Below, piece after piece: positions 51,103-59,478 of a stretch of 64,000 bases of DNA. The stretch's first letter is position 1. Each line of letters opens with the position of its first letter. The translations under genes and the position numbers were made by a program. The notes under the pieces are model-generated. The model ran no database searches. It worked only from the letters and a program-made list of their open reading frames with translations, and was not told where the DNA came from. The stretch lies in NCBI RefSeq assembly GCF_036173125.1, contig NZ_CP108054.1, positions 4,278,001 through 4,342,000 of the forward strand, read 5' to 3'. The stretch is from Streptomyces sp. NBC_00286. Lineage in GTDB: Bacteria > Actinomycetota > Actinomycetes > Streptomycetales > Streptomycetaceae.

Positions 51103-53328
51103 ATGCTTGGATCAACCCACGGCACCCTCACCACCGACTCCCGCCGGGCCCGGGTCATCGCCTGCGGCGAGCAACCGGCACCTGCCGTACACGGCAGGCC
51201 TGCCGCCACCGACGACCTCGACGTCAGCGGCCGGCCGCTGTACGCCGGCGTACCCGACCTCGACCGCTTCTTCCGCCCCGAGTCCGTGGCCGTCATCGGC
51301 GCCTCGGATGCCGAGGGGCGGCCGAACACCGGCATCACCAGGCAGTTGCTCTCCTGGGCCGAGCGGGTCGGCGCCCGGCTGCACCCGGTGCACCCCACCC
51401 GTCAGTCCGTCTTCGGCATATCCTGCGTCCCTTCTGTCGCGGACCTGCCCGAACAGGTCGACCTGGCCGTGCTGCTGGTCTCCGATCCCCTTCCTGTGGT
51501 CGAGGAACTCGCCGAGGCCAAGGTGAAGTTCGCGGTCGCCTTCGCCTCCGGGTTCGCCGAGACCGGAGCGGAGGGCGCCGCCGCGCAGGCCCGCCTCGCC
51601 GCCGCCGTGGAGCGCTCCGGGCTGCGGCTGCTCGGGCCGAACACCAACCTCAACGCCTTCGAGAGGTTCCGCGACGACCTGGACGGTCCGGCGATCGCGC
51701 TGATCACCCAGTCCGGGCACCAGGGGCGTCCCGTCTTCACGATGCAGGAGCTGGGCGTACGGCTCTCGCACTGGGCGCCCACCGGCAACGAGGCCGACCT
51801 GGAGACCGCCGACTTCATCTCCTACTTCGCCGAGCAGCCGGAGGTCGGCGCCATCGCCTGCTACGTCGAGGGACTGAAGGACGGCCGCGCCTTCATGCTC
51901 GCCGCCGACCGGGCCGCCCGGCGCGGTGTCCCCGTCGTCGCGGTCAAGGTCGGCCGCACGGAGACCGGCGCCCGCACGGCCGCCTCACACACCGGCAAGC
52001 TGACCGGCGCCGACGCGGTGGTGGACGCGGCGATGCGGCAGTACGGCGTGATCCGCGTCGACGGGCTCGACGAACTCCAGGACACCGCGGCCCTGTTGGC
52101 CCGCGCCCGCCCCCTGAGCCCCGACGGCGTCGTCGTGTATTCGATCTCGGGCGGCACGGGCGCGCACTTCTCGGACCTGGCGACAGAGGCGGGGCTGCCT
52201 CTGCCGCGGCTGTCGGACGCCAAGCAGGCCGAGCTGCACCAGTGGATACCGGAGTACCTCGATGTCGCCAACCCGGTCGACAACGGCGGGCACCCCGTGG
52301 GCGACTGGCGTGGCCGCAAAATCATCGACGCGATCCTCGACGACCCGGCGGTGGGCGTGCTGATCTGCCCGATCACCGGGCCCTTCCCGCCGATGAGCGA
52401 TCAGCTGGCGCAGGACCTGGTGGACGCGGCGGAGCAGACGGACAAGCTGGTGTGCGTGGTGTGGGGATCGCCGGTCGGCACCGAGTCCGCGTACCGCGAC
52501 ACCCTGCTCGGCTCCTCCCGCGTCGCCACCTTTCGCACCTTCGCGAACTGCATCACGGCCGTCCGCGCCCACCTCGACCACGCCCGCTTCACCGCCTCGT
52601 ACCGCTCCCCCTTCGACGAGGCGCCCCGCACGCATTCGCCCTCCTACCGCAAGGCCCAGGCGCTGATGCGGCCAGGACAGCAGCTGAGCGAGCACGCGGC
52701 GAAGCAGCTTCTGCGGGCGTACGGAATCCGCGTACCGCGCGAGCAGTTGGTGACCAGCGCGGCGGCGGCCGTGCGGGCGGCCGGGCTCGTCGGCTACCCC
52801 GTCGTGATGAAGGCCTCCGGCGCGCAGCTCGCCCACAAGACCGAACTCGGCCTGGTGAAGGTCGGGTTGACCTCCGCCAGTCAGGTCCGCGACGCCTACC
52901 GGGAGCTGACCGACATCGCCCGCTACGAAGGCGTCTCGCTCGACGGGGTCCTGGTGTGCCAGATGGTCGATCCCGGAGTCGAGATGGTCGTGGGCGTCAC
53001 ACAGGACGAGCTCTTCGGGCCGACCGTGACGGTCGGGCTCGGCGGCGTTCTCGTGGAGGTGCTGCGGGACACGGCCGTGCGCGTGCCGCCGTTCGGCGAG
53101 GAGCAGGCGCGGGCCATGCTCGACGAGCTGCGCGGGCGCGCGCTGCTCGACGGGGTCCGCGGGCGCCCCCCGTCCGACCTCGACGCGCTGGTCGAGGTCG
53201 TCCTCCGGGTGCAGCGCATGGCGCTCGAACTCGACGGCGAGCTGGCTGAGCTCGACATCAACCCGCTGATGGTGCTGCCCAGGGGGCAAGGGGCCGTCGC
53301 GCTGGACGCGATGGCGGTGTGCCGCTGA
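51103..53328 (+). CDS. NDP-forming acyl-CoA synthetase (acetate-CoA ligase family), alpha-beta fusion
   Basis: 741 residues. CoA-binding Rossmann part (FFRPESVAVIGASDAEGRPN), ligase-CoA part (LITQSGHQGRPVFTMQELGV, AASHTGKLTGADAVVDAAMR), and C-terminal ATP-grasp part (GYPVVMKASGAQLAHKTELG, VEMVVGVTQDELFGPTVTVG, LAELDINPLMVLP). Such enzymes make acyl-CoA with ADP or GDP formation through a phosphohistidine. The acid substrate is unknown; the operators place it in the CoA-ester regulon. A 7-residue repeat tail lies in frame just after its stop codon. The hydratase gene follows. Confidence 0.87.
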   Translation: MLGSTHGTLTTDSRRARVIACGEQPAPAVHGRPAATDDLDVSGRPLYAGVPDLDRFFRPESVAVIGASDAEGRPNTGITRQLLSWAERVGARLHPVHPTRQSVFGISCVPSVADLPEQVDLAVLLVSDPLPVVEELAEAKVKFAVAFASGFAETGAEGAAAQARLAAAVERSGLRLLGPNTNLNAFERFRDDLDGPAIALITQSGHQGRPVFTMQELGVRLSHWAPTGNEADLETADFISYFAEQPEVGAIACYVEGLKDGRAFMLAADRAARRGVPVVAVKVGRTETGARTAASHTGKLTGADAVVDAAMRQYGVIRVDGLDELQDTAALLARARPLSPDGVVVYSISGGTGAHFSDLATEAGLPLPRLSDAKQAELHQWIPEYLDVANPVDNGGHPVGDWRGRKIIDAILDDPAVGVLICPITGPFPPMSDQLAQDLVDAAEQTDKLVCVVWGSPVGTESAYRDTLLGSSRVATFRTFANCITAVRAHLDHARFTASYRSPFDEAPRTHSPSYRKAQALMRPGQQLSEHAAKQLLRAYGIRVPREQLVTSAAAAVRAAGLVGYPVVMKASGAQLAHKTELGLVKVGLTSASQVRDAYRELTDIARYEGVSLDGVLVCQMVDPGVEMVVGVTQDELFGPTVTVGLGGVLVEVLRDTAVRVPPFGEEQARAMLDELRGRALLDGVRGRPPSDLDALVEVVLRVQRMALELDGELAELDINPLMVLPRGQGAVALDAMAVCR

Positions 53329-53409
53329 GGCGAGCGGTCCTCGCCACCGCCACCTCCATCCCCACCGCCACGCAGCAGCGCGAACGGCTCCCGCAATACC
53401 GCGTGCGGC

Positions 53410-53535
53410 TCCGACGGTCCCGCGAAGGGCGCCGGCGATCCCGCCAAGGGCGCCGACGATCCCGCGCACGGCCCCGACGGTTTCGCGTACAGCGCCGACG
53501 GCCCCGCGCACAGCACCGCACGTTCCGCGCACGGC
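53410..53535 (+). repeat. Six 21-bp units, in frame with the preceding gene
   Basis: Six consecutive 21-bp units of the type GCCGACGATCCCGCGCACGGC would encode a seven-residue repeat (A/P)-D-(G/D)-(P/F)-A-(K/H)-(G/S). The frame is that of the synthetase gene, but the TGA at 53326-53328 intervenes; the frame then runs open to 53589. It may be a lost C-terminal tail or a non-coding repeat with a 7-codon period. Confidence 0.6.
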
Positions 53536-53569
53536 AACCTTCACCCCCCGTACGAAACGGAGCACCCCC

Positions 53570-54517
53570 ATGTCCGACTCCCCCCGTGAATCCCGTGAAT
53601 CCCGTGAATCCCGTGAACCCCACGAATCCCCTGACTCATCCCACTCGTCCCGGAGCGCCGGTCCCGACCAGCGCTCCGGCCCCGAAATTTCCCTCGAGTC
53701 ATTGGTACGGCACGCCACTGACAATCAGGTCGCGTGGATCACCCTCAACCGGCCCGAGGCGATGAACGCCATCACCTCTGACCAGCGAGAACGCCTGATC
53801 CAAATTTTTTCCGAGGCCTCCGCCGACCCGGACGTACGGGCCGTCGTCCTCACCGCGACGGGCCGCGGTTTCTGTGCGGGCGCCGACCTGCGGTGGGGGT
53901 CCCCCCGCTCGAGCGAAGCCGAGAGTGGGGGAGGGCCGGTCGCCGCGGAACGGGTCGCCGGCGATGTGGCCCGGGTCATCCGTCTCGGCGCCCAGCGCCT
54001 CATCGCCGCGGTTCTCGACTGCGAGAAACCGGTGATCGCCGCGGTGAACGGCACCGCGGCGGGAATCGGCGCGCACCTCGCGTTCGCCTGCGACCTGGTG
54101 ATCGCCGCCGAGCCTGCCCGGTTCGTGGAGGTGTTCGTACGGCGCGGTCTGGTGCCCGACGGGGGCGGTGCCTACCTCCTCCCCCGGCTGGTCGGACCGC
54201 AGCGGGCCAAGGAGCTGATGTTCTTCGGCGACGCGCTGAGTGCCGCCGACGCCGAACGCCTCGGGCTCGTCAATCGCGTCGTACCGGCCGAGGAGCTGGA
54301 GAAGACGGCCCGCGAGTGGGCCGAGCGCCTCGCCGCCGGGCCTACCCGGGCCCTCGCCCTCACGAAGCAGCTCGTCAACGCCTCCCTGGACTCCGAACGT
54401 GCCACCGCGTTCGCCGCCGAGGCCGCCGCGCAGGAGATCAATATGACGACGGCGGATGCGAAGGAAGGGGTGGCGGCGTTCGTGGAGCGGCGCGGGGCCG
54501 AGTTCAGCGGGCGCTGA
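53570..54517 (+). CDS. Enoyl-CoA hydratase/isomerase family protein with inserted repeat
   Basis: 315 residues. Crotonase core: WITLNRPEAMNAITSDQRER, GRGFCAGADLR (oxyanion hole), NGTAAGIGAHLAFACDLVIA, RRGLVPDGGGAYLLPRLVGP. The residues WGSPRSSEAESGGGP directly after GADLR come from a 38-bp interspersed repeat (53895-53932) and are absent from the family pattern. The N-terminus is a low-complexity SRESRESREPHES run from 9-bp repeats; the real domain starts near residue 40. Probably co-transcribed with the synthetase gene. Confidence 0.85.
   Translation: MSDSPRESRESRESREPHESPDSSHSSRSAGPDQRSGPEISLESLVRHATDNQVAWITLNRPEAMNAITSDQRERLIQIFSEASADPDVRAVVLTATGRGFCAGADLRWGSPRSSEAESGGGPVAAERVAGDVARVIRLGAQRLIAAVLDCEKPVIAAVNGTAAGIGAHLAFACDLVIAAEPARFVEVFVRRGLVPDGGGAYLLPRLVGPQRAKELMFFGDALSAADAERLGLVNRVVPAEELEKTAREWAERLAAGPTRALALTKQLVNASLDSERATAFAAEAAAQEINMTTADAKEGVAAFVERRGAEFSGR
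53895..53932 (+). repeat. 38-bp interspersed palindromic element inside the hydratase gene
   Basis: The element starts GGGGGTCCCCCCGCTCGAGC and ends GAGAGTGGGGGA. An exact reverse-complement copy is at 63027-63064. Such G-rich elements are widespread in Streptomyces intergenic DNA; here one lies within coding sequence and keeps the frame open. Confidence 0.8.
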
Positions 54518-54569
54518 GGGGGTTTGGAGGGTCCTGGAGGGGCTTCTGGATGGCCTGAAGGCTTCCTAT

Positions 54570-54584
54570 CTGACGGTGCGTCAG
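54570..54584 (+). promoter_or_regulatory. CTGACG-GTG-CGTCAG operator before the flavin reductase gene
   Basis: A perfect copy of the shared palindrome, 17 bases before the ATG at 54602. It would overlap the transcription start or leader, as expected for a repressor site. Confidence 0.7.
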
Positions 54585-54601
54585 GTTCAATGGAGGGCGT
54601 G

Positions 54602-55219
54602 ATGGGACACGCAGGGATGGCCGCCGCAGCCGTCCGTTACCTCAGGTCGGCCGGGGTCTCCACCGTCGCGGGACCGGTCGAGGCCTTGCCGCGGCCAGAT
54701 CTGCGGGCTGTCGGGGACGACGAGCGGGCGCCGGTCGATCAGGGCGAATTCCGGCGCGTACTGGGGAACTTCGCGACCGGGGTGACCGTCGTCACCGCAC
54801 CCGCCGCCGACGGCGAGGGCGGCCCCGCCGGTTTCGCCTGCCAGTCCTTCTCCTCCCTCTCCCTCGATCCGCCGCTGGTCGTGTTCATGGTCGCGCGTAC
54901 GTCGACGACGTGGCCGCGGATCGCTCGCGCGGGCGTGTTCTGTGTGAACGTACTGGCGGCGCACCAGGGCGAGTTGTGCCGCGGGTTCGCGGTGACCGGG
55001 GCGGACAAGTTCGCGGGGGTCGTCTATGACGCGGCCCCGGTGTCGGGGTCGCCGCGGCTGGAGGGGGCGCTCGCGTGGATCGACTGCGCGATCCATGCGG
55101 TGCACACCGGCGGGGACCATCTGATCGTGGTGGGGCGGGTGCAGGCGCTGGGGGCGACCGACGGTGATGGCGCGCCTTTGCTGTTTCATCGGGGGCGGTT
55201 CGGACGCTTGAGCGACTGA
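54602..55219 (+). CDS. Flavin reductase family protein (HpaC/HsaB-like)
   Basis: 205 residues from ATG 54602 behind GGAGG. FMN-binding split barrel: FRRVLGNFATGVTVVTAPAA, GFACQSFSSLSLDPPLVVFM, VNVLAAHQGELCRGFAVTGA and AIHAVHTGGDHLIVVGRVQA. These reductases supply reduced flavin to a two-component monooxygenase. No large monooxygenase subunit is adjacent; the LLM-type gene at 1-632 or a gene outside the window could be the partner. The first 45 residues are an extra, non-conserved leader. Confidence 0.86.
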   Translation: MGHAGMAAAAVRYLRSAGVSTVAGPVEALPRPDLRAVGDDERAPVDQGEFRRVLGNFATGVTVVTAPAADGEGGPAGFACQSFSSLSLDPPLVVFMVARTSTTWPRIARAGVFCVNVLAAHQGELCRGFAVTGADKFAGVVYDAAPVSGSPRLEGALAWIDCAIHAVHTGGDHLIVVGRVQALGATDGDGAPLLFHRGRFGRLSD

Positions 55220-55310
55220 AGTGGGGATTTCCCGGAAGCCGTTCATCAGTGCGAGTGATTCGTAGGATCAGGGCTGTCACTGTGCGTGTGGGTCGGCTTA
55301 CCGTCTAGGC

Positions 55311-55580
55311 ATGAACGAACCAACACGGATCGATATGTCCGAGCTCAATGAGCCCGGCGCGATGACCCGCCTCGTCGCGGGGCCCGGCCCCATCGAGGTC
55401 ACCGACCACGGCGAGGTCATCCACGTACTCGAGCGGTATGACCGCCCGATGCGCGCCGAGGAGCTCATTGAGTTCTGGGAATCGGGCGGAGGCATCGACC
55501 GGGAGATGCTGGACGAGATCGACGCCTTGTTCTCCGGCTCGGACGAGTACACCGAGAGCGGAGACGAAGCCGCCTCATGA
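55311..55580 (+). CDS. Prevent-host-death type antitoxin of a VapC module
   Basis: 89 residues (MNEPTRIDMSELNEPGAMTR). Phd/YefM-like N-terminus (PIEVTDHGEVIHVLERYD) and an acidic toxin-binding tail (EFWESGGGIDREMLDEIDAL). Its TGA overlaps the VapC start as ATGA, the usual order antitoxin then toxin. As the toxin gene is broken, this antitoxin no longer has a partner here. Confidence 0.78.
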   Translation: MNEPTRIDMSELNEPGAMTRLVAGPGPIEVTDHGEVIHVLERYDRPMRAEELIEFWESGGGIDREMLDEIDALFSGSDEYTESGDEAAS

Positions 55581-55975
55581 GCGCCACCTACGCACTCGCG
55601 GACACGTCGGTCTTCGTGGCCCGCGAGACCGGCCGCAGCATGGCCTCTCCCCTCCCGCGCAATGTCTTCATCTCGCCGGTCACGCTGGCATAGCTGTCCC
55701 TGGGCGTCCTGGCCTCGCGCGACGACGCGACGCGAGCCCGCCGCCTGTCCACCCTCACGGTCGCGTCGAGATATACGGTGCTCGCCCCTGATCGCATCGT
55801 CGCCTCCGTGTGGTCACAGATGATGACCGAAATCGCGAAGGCAGGCCGATCGATGCCCAAATCCCGCGTCAACGACGCCTGGATCGCGGCCACCGCTCGC
55901 ATGCACGACCTCCCCGTCATCACCCAAGACGCCGGCTTCACCGCCTTCCCCGGCGTCCAGGTCATCCGGGTGTGA
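55577..55975 (+). pseudogene. VapC PIN-domain toxin with an amber codon
   Basis: Reading from ATG 55577: ALADTSVFVARETGR (first Asp of the PIN site), then VTLA followed by TAG at 55691-55693, then LSLGVLASRDDATRARRLST, SRVNDAWIAATARMHDLPVI and TQDAGFTAFPGVQVI. The stop falls at codon 39, where PIN toxins have the second catalytic acid (TLAELxxGV); GAG to TAG is a single change. Everything downstream is still open, so the mutation is recent. The end overlaps the convergent MFS gene by 14 bp. Confidence 0.85.
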
Positions 55976-57314
55976 CCGCGAGGCCGGTCGCCCCCACCGC
56001 CGGCCTCCTCCGGATCACCAACGCCATCAGCGCCGCCACCGCGCACAGCGCCCCCGAGGCGTACCAGACCACGTCGTACGAGCCGAAGGTGTCGCGGGCG
56101 AAGCCGCCGAGGAAGGCTACGAGGGCCGCGCCCACCTGGTGGGAGGCCAGAACCCAGCCGAAGACGATCGCGCTGTCGTCGCCGTACTGCTCGCGGCACA
56201 GGGCGAGGGTCGGCGGGACGGTGGCCACCCAGTCGAGGCCGTAGAAGACGATGAAGAAGACCATCGGGAGCTGCACCGAGGGCGCCAGCAGCATCGGCAG
56301 GAAGAGCAGCGATATGCCGCGCAGGGCGTAGTAGACGGCCAGCAGCCGCCGCGGCTCGAAGCGGTCCGTGAACCAGCCGGAGGCGATCGTGCCGACGACG
56401 TCGAAGACCCCGATGACCGCGAGCAGCGAAGCCGCCGCCGTGATCGGCATGCCATGGTCGTGGGCGGCGGGCACGAAGTGCGTCTGGATCAGGCCGTTCG
56501 TCGACGCGCCGCAGATCGCGAAGGTGCCGGCCAGCAGCCAGAAGGGGCCCGTACGGACTGCCGAGAAGAGGACGTTCACCGTGCGGCGGGCGGCGCCGGG
56601 CACGGGCGGCGGCTTCTCCACGAACTCCGGTGAACCGTACGGCTTCAGCCCCACGTCCGCCGGATGGTCCCGCAGCAGCAGCCATACGAAGGGGACGACG
56701 GCGAGGGCCGCCAGCGCCACCGTTACGGCGGCGGGACGCCAGTCATGCTCGGAGACAATCCACGACAGCAGCGGCAGAAAGATCAACTGTCCTGAGGCCG
56801 AGGCCGCCGTGAGGATTCCCGTCACCAGTCCGCGCCGCTCGGTGAACCACCGGTTGGTGACCGTCGCCGCGAACGCCAGCGCCATCGAGCCCGAGCCCAG
56901 CCCGACCAGCAGTCCCCAGCACAGGATCAGCTGCCAGGCCGCCGTCATCCACACGGTCGTGCCCGAGCCGATCGCGATCACGAGCAGAGCGACCGCGACC
57001 ACCCGGCGGATCCCGAAGCGGTCCATCAGCGCGGCGGCGAACGGCGCGGTGAGCCCGTACAGCGCGAGATTGACGGACACCGCGAGCCCGATCGTGCCGC
57101 GCGACCAGTGGAACTCCTGGTGCAACGGATCGATGAGCAGGCCCGGCAGGGAGCGGAAGGCCGCGGCGCCGAGGATCGTCACGAAGGTGACGGCGGCGAC
57201 GAACCACGCACGGTGCACGCGCACGGTCCGGCGCCGCTTTCTCTCGCTCTCGGGTTCCTGGTCCTGGACTGCTGAGGCGTCCTGAACATCTGAGGCTTCG
57301 GGAGTCTGCGTCAC
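55962..57314 (-). CDS. MFS transporter (OFA/monocarboxylate-like)
   Basis: 450 residues with 12 membrane segments: WFVAAVTFVTILGAAAFRSL, GTIGLAVSVNLALYGLTAPF, DRFGIRRVVAVALLVIAIGS (loop 2-3), and a second half starting ILFSAVRTGPFWLLAGTFAI. The pattern fits oxalate/formate antiporter-type and monocarboxylate porters, so it may import an organic acid used by the neighbouring pathway. GxxxDRxG-type motif present. It is divergent from the GlxA-type regulator, which could control it. Confidence 0.85.
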   Translation of the reverse strand: MTQTPEASDVQDASAVQDQEPESERKRRRTVRVHRAWFVAAVTFVTILGAAAFRSLPGLLIDPLHQEFHWSRGTIGLAVSVNLALYGLTAPFAAALMDRFGIRRVVAVALLVIAIGSGTTVWMTAAWQLILCWGLLVGLGSGSMALAFAATVTNRWFTERRGLVTGILTAASASGQLIFLPLLSWIVSEHDWRPAAVTVALAALAVVPFVWLLLRDHPADVGLKPYGSPEFVEKPPPVPGAARRTVNVLFSAVRTGPFWLLAGTFAICGASTNGLIQTHFVPAAHDHGMPITAAASLLAVIGVFDVVGTIASGWFTDRFEPRRLLAVYYALRGISLLFLPMLLAPSVQLPMVFFIVFYGLDWVATVPPTLALCREQYGDDSAIVFGWVLASHQVGAALVAFLGGFARDTFGSYDVVWYASGALCAVAALMALVIRRRPAVGATGLAVTPG

Positions 57315-57385
57315 GTCATAGAGCTTCTGTGCTGCGACGACCGCGATCGAGTGGCCCGAGGGACAGCATTCGCTAGGATCGGGCC

Positions 57386-58390
57386 ATGAGTGGTCTTCCG
57401 GCTCGGCATCGCGTCGTCGTCCTCGCCCTGGACGGGCTCCTCCCCTTCGAACTGGGCATCCCGCAGCGGATCTTCGGCCGCGCGAGGACCGCCGAGGGAC
57501 GGCCGCTGTACGAGGTCGTCACCTGCTCGATCCGGCCGCCCGGCCCGGTCGAGACCGACGCCGACTTCGCCTTGCTCGTCGAGAACGGCCCCGAGGCGCT
57601 GGCCACGGCGGACACCGTCGTCGTGCCCTCCACGTACGAGCTCGGCCCGGTCTTCGAGGAGGGTGTGCTCACCGACGAACTGGCCGCCGCCCTCGGTCAC
57701 ATCCGGCCCGGCACCCGCCTCGTCTCCATCTGCACCGGCGGATACGTCCTCGCCGCCGCCGGCTGCCTCGACGGCCGCCCGGCGACCACGCACTGGTTCC
57801 ACGCCGAGCACTTCCAGCGGCTCTTCCCGAAGGTCAAGGTCGACGCGGACGTGCTCTTCGTCGACGACGGGGACGTGCTCACCTCCGCCGGGGTCGCGGC
57901 CGGGATCGACCTGTGCATCCATCTCGTACGCCGCGACCACGGCACCGCCGTCGCCAACGACGTGGCCCGCCGCACCGTCGTACCACCGCACCGTGACGGC
58001 GGCCAGGCGCAGTACATCCAGCGGCCGGTGCCCGAGCCGCAGGTGGCGACCACGACCGCCGCCCGCGCCTGGGCGCTGGCCCGCCTCCACGAACCGCTCC
58101 AGCTACGCGACATGGCCGAGCAGGAGTCCATGTCCGTACGCACCTTCACGCGCCGCTTCCGCGAGGAGGCAGGCATCAGCCCAGGCCAGTGGCTCACCCA
58201 GCAGCGCGTCGAACGCGCCCGCCACCTCCTGGAGTCCACCGACCTGTCCATCGACCAGGTGGCCCGCGACGCCGGCTTCGGCACGGCTCAGTCGATGCGG
58301 CAGCATCTCCAGGCGGCGCTGGGGGTCACGCCGAGCGCGTACCGGCGTACGTTCCGGTCGGACAACCTCCGTGTGAGCAGCGGGAGTTGA
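57386..58390 (+). CDS. GlxA-family AraC-type transcriptional regulator
   Basis: 334 residues. N-terminal DJ-1/PfpI amidase-like domain (RVVVLALDGLLPFELGIPQR, LVSICTGGYVLAAAGCLDGR with the nucleophile-elbow Cys in SICTG). C-terminal AraC DNA-binding domain (SVRTFTRRFREEAGISPGQW, VERARHLLESTDLSIDQVAR, TAQSMRQHLQAALGVTPSAY). Members are mostly activators with unknown ligands. Possible targets are the divergent MFS gene and the convergent ADH operon. No copy of the common operator lies near its start. Confidence 0.88.
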   Translation: MSGLPARHRVVVLALDGLLPFELGIPQRIFGRARTAEGRPLYEVVTCSIRPPGPVETDADFALLVENGPEALATADTVVVPSTYELGPVFEEGVLTDELAAALGHIRPGTRLVSICTGGYVLAAAGCLDGRPATTHWFHAEHFQRLFPKVKVDADVLFVDDGDVLTSAGVAAGIDLCIHLVRRDHGTAVANDVARRTVVPPHRDGGQAQYIQRPVPEPQVATTTAARAWALARLHEPLQLRDMAEQESMSVRTFTRRFREEAGISPGQWLTQQRVERARHLLESTDLSIDQVARDAGFGTAQSMRQHLQAALGVTPSAYRRTFRSDNLRVSSGS

Positions 58391-58419
58391 GGCAGCTCCC
58401 GGGCCTCGGACCTCGGACC

Positions 58420-59469
58420 TCAGAAGGTCAGTACCCCTCTCGCCACCCGCCCCGCCTCCGCGTCTGCCTTCGCCTTCTCGAAGTCCTCGACCGGGTACGT
58501 CGCCGTCACCAGCTCGTCCAGCAGCAGGCGGCCTTCGCGGTACAGCTGGGCGTACAGGGCGATGTCGCGTTGGGGGCGGGAGGAGCCGTAGCGGCAGCCC
58601 AGGATCGACTTGTCCAGGTACATCGAGGAGACGAGGAAGGTCGCTTCCGCGGTGGCGGGCGGGACGCCGAGCAGGATCGCCTGGCCGTGGCGGTCGAGCA
58701 GGTCGATGGCCTGGCGGATGAGTTCGACTCGGCCCACGCACTCGAAGGCGTGGTCCGCGCCCGTCGGGAGGATGTCCCGCACCCCCTCCGTCGACGTGAG
58801 GAAGTGTGTCGCGCCGAACTGCCTCGCCGTCGCCTCCTTCGCCGGGTTCGCGTCCACGGCGACGATCGTGGACGCGCCCGCGATACGGGCGCCCTGGAGG
58901 ACGTTCAGCCCGATCCCGCCCGTACCGATGACGATCACGCTGTCGCCGTGGTCCACGCGCGCGCGGTTCAGCACCGCGCCCACGCCCGTGAGCACGCCGC
59001 AGCCGATCAGCGCGGCGGAGGGCAGCGGGATGTCCTCGGGGATACGGACCGCCTGGACGGCCTTCACCAAGGTGCGTTCCGCGAAGGCCGAGTTGGACGC
59101 GAACTGGTACACCGGCCGGCCGTCCCGTGTGAACGGCTGCCCCGGCCGCCCGATCGCCTTGCGGCACATCGTCGGCCGCCCCCGGTCGCACTCCGCGCAG
59201 GCACCGCAGTTCGCGAGCGTGGAGAGCGACACATGGTCTCCGGGCCGTACATGCGTGACACCCGCGCCCACCGCCTCGACCACCCCCGCGCCCTCATGCC
59301 CGAGCACCACGGGAACGGGGAACGGAATGGTCCCGTCCACCACCGAGAGATCGCTGTGGCACAGCCCCGCCGCCGAGATCGCCACCTGCACCTCGCCCGG
59401 CCCCACGTCCCGTATCTCCAGGTCGTCGACGACCTGAGCCTGCTTCCCGTCGAAGATCACGCCCCGCAT
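58420..59469 (-). CDS. Zinc-dependent alcohol dehydrogenase
   Basis: 349 residues of the MDR family. Catalytic zinc residues Cys37 and His58-Glu59 (GLCHSDLSVVDG, LGHEGAGVVEAVG). Structural zinc lobe Cys88, 91, 94, 102 (NCGACAECDRGRPTMC). NAD site VIVIGTGGIGLNVLQGARIA. It oxidises a primary or secondary alcohol. Third gene of the operon SDR-ACAD-ADH, 9 bp after the ACAD stop; it may oxidise a hydroxyl or formyl intermediate of the same pathway. Confidence 0.9.
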   Translation of the reverse strand: MRGVIFDGKQAQVVDDLEIRDVGPGEVQVAISAAGLCHSDLSVVDGTIPFPVPVVLGHEGAGVVEAVGAGVTHVRPGDHVSLSTLANCGACAECDRGRPTMCRKAIGRPGQPFTRDGRPVYQFASNSAFAERTLVKAVQAVRIPEDIPLPSAALIGCGVLTGVGAVLNRARVDHGDSVIVIGTGGIGLNVLQGARIAGASTIVAVDANPAKEATARQFGATHFLTSTEGVRDILPTGADHAFECVGRVELIRQAIDLLDRHGQAILLGVPPATAEATFLVSSMYLDKSILGCRYGSSRPQRDIALYAQLYREGRLLLDELVTATYPVEDFEKAKADAEAGRVARGVLTF

Positions 59470-59478
59470 ATGGCCACC

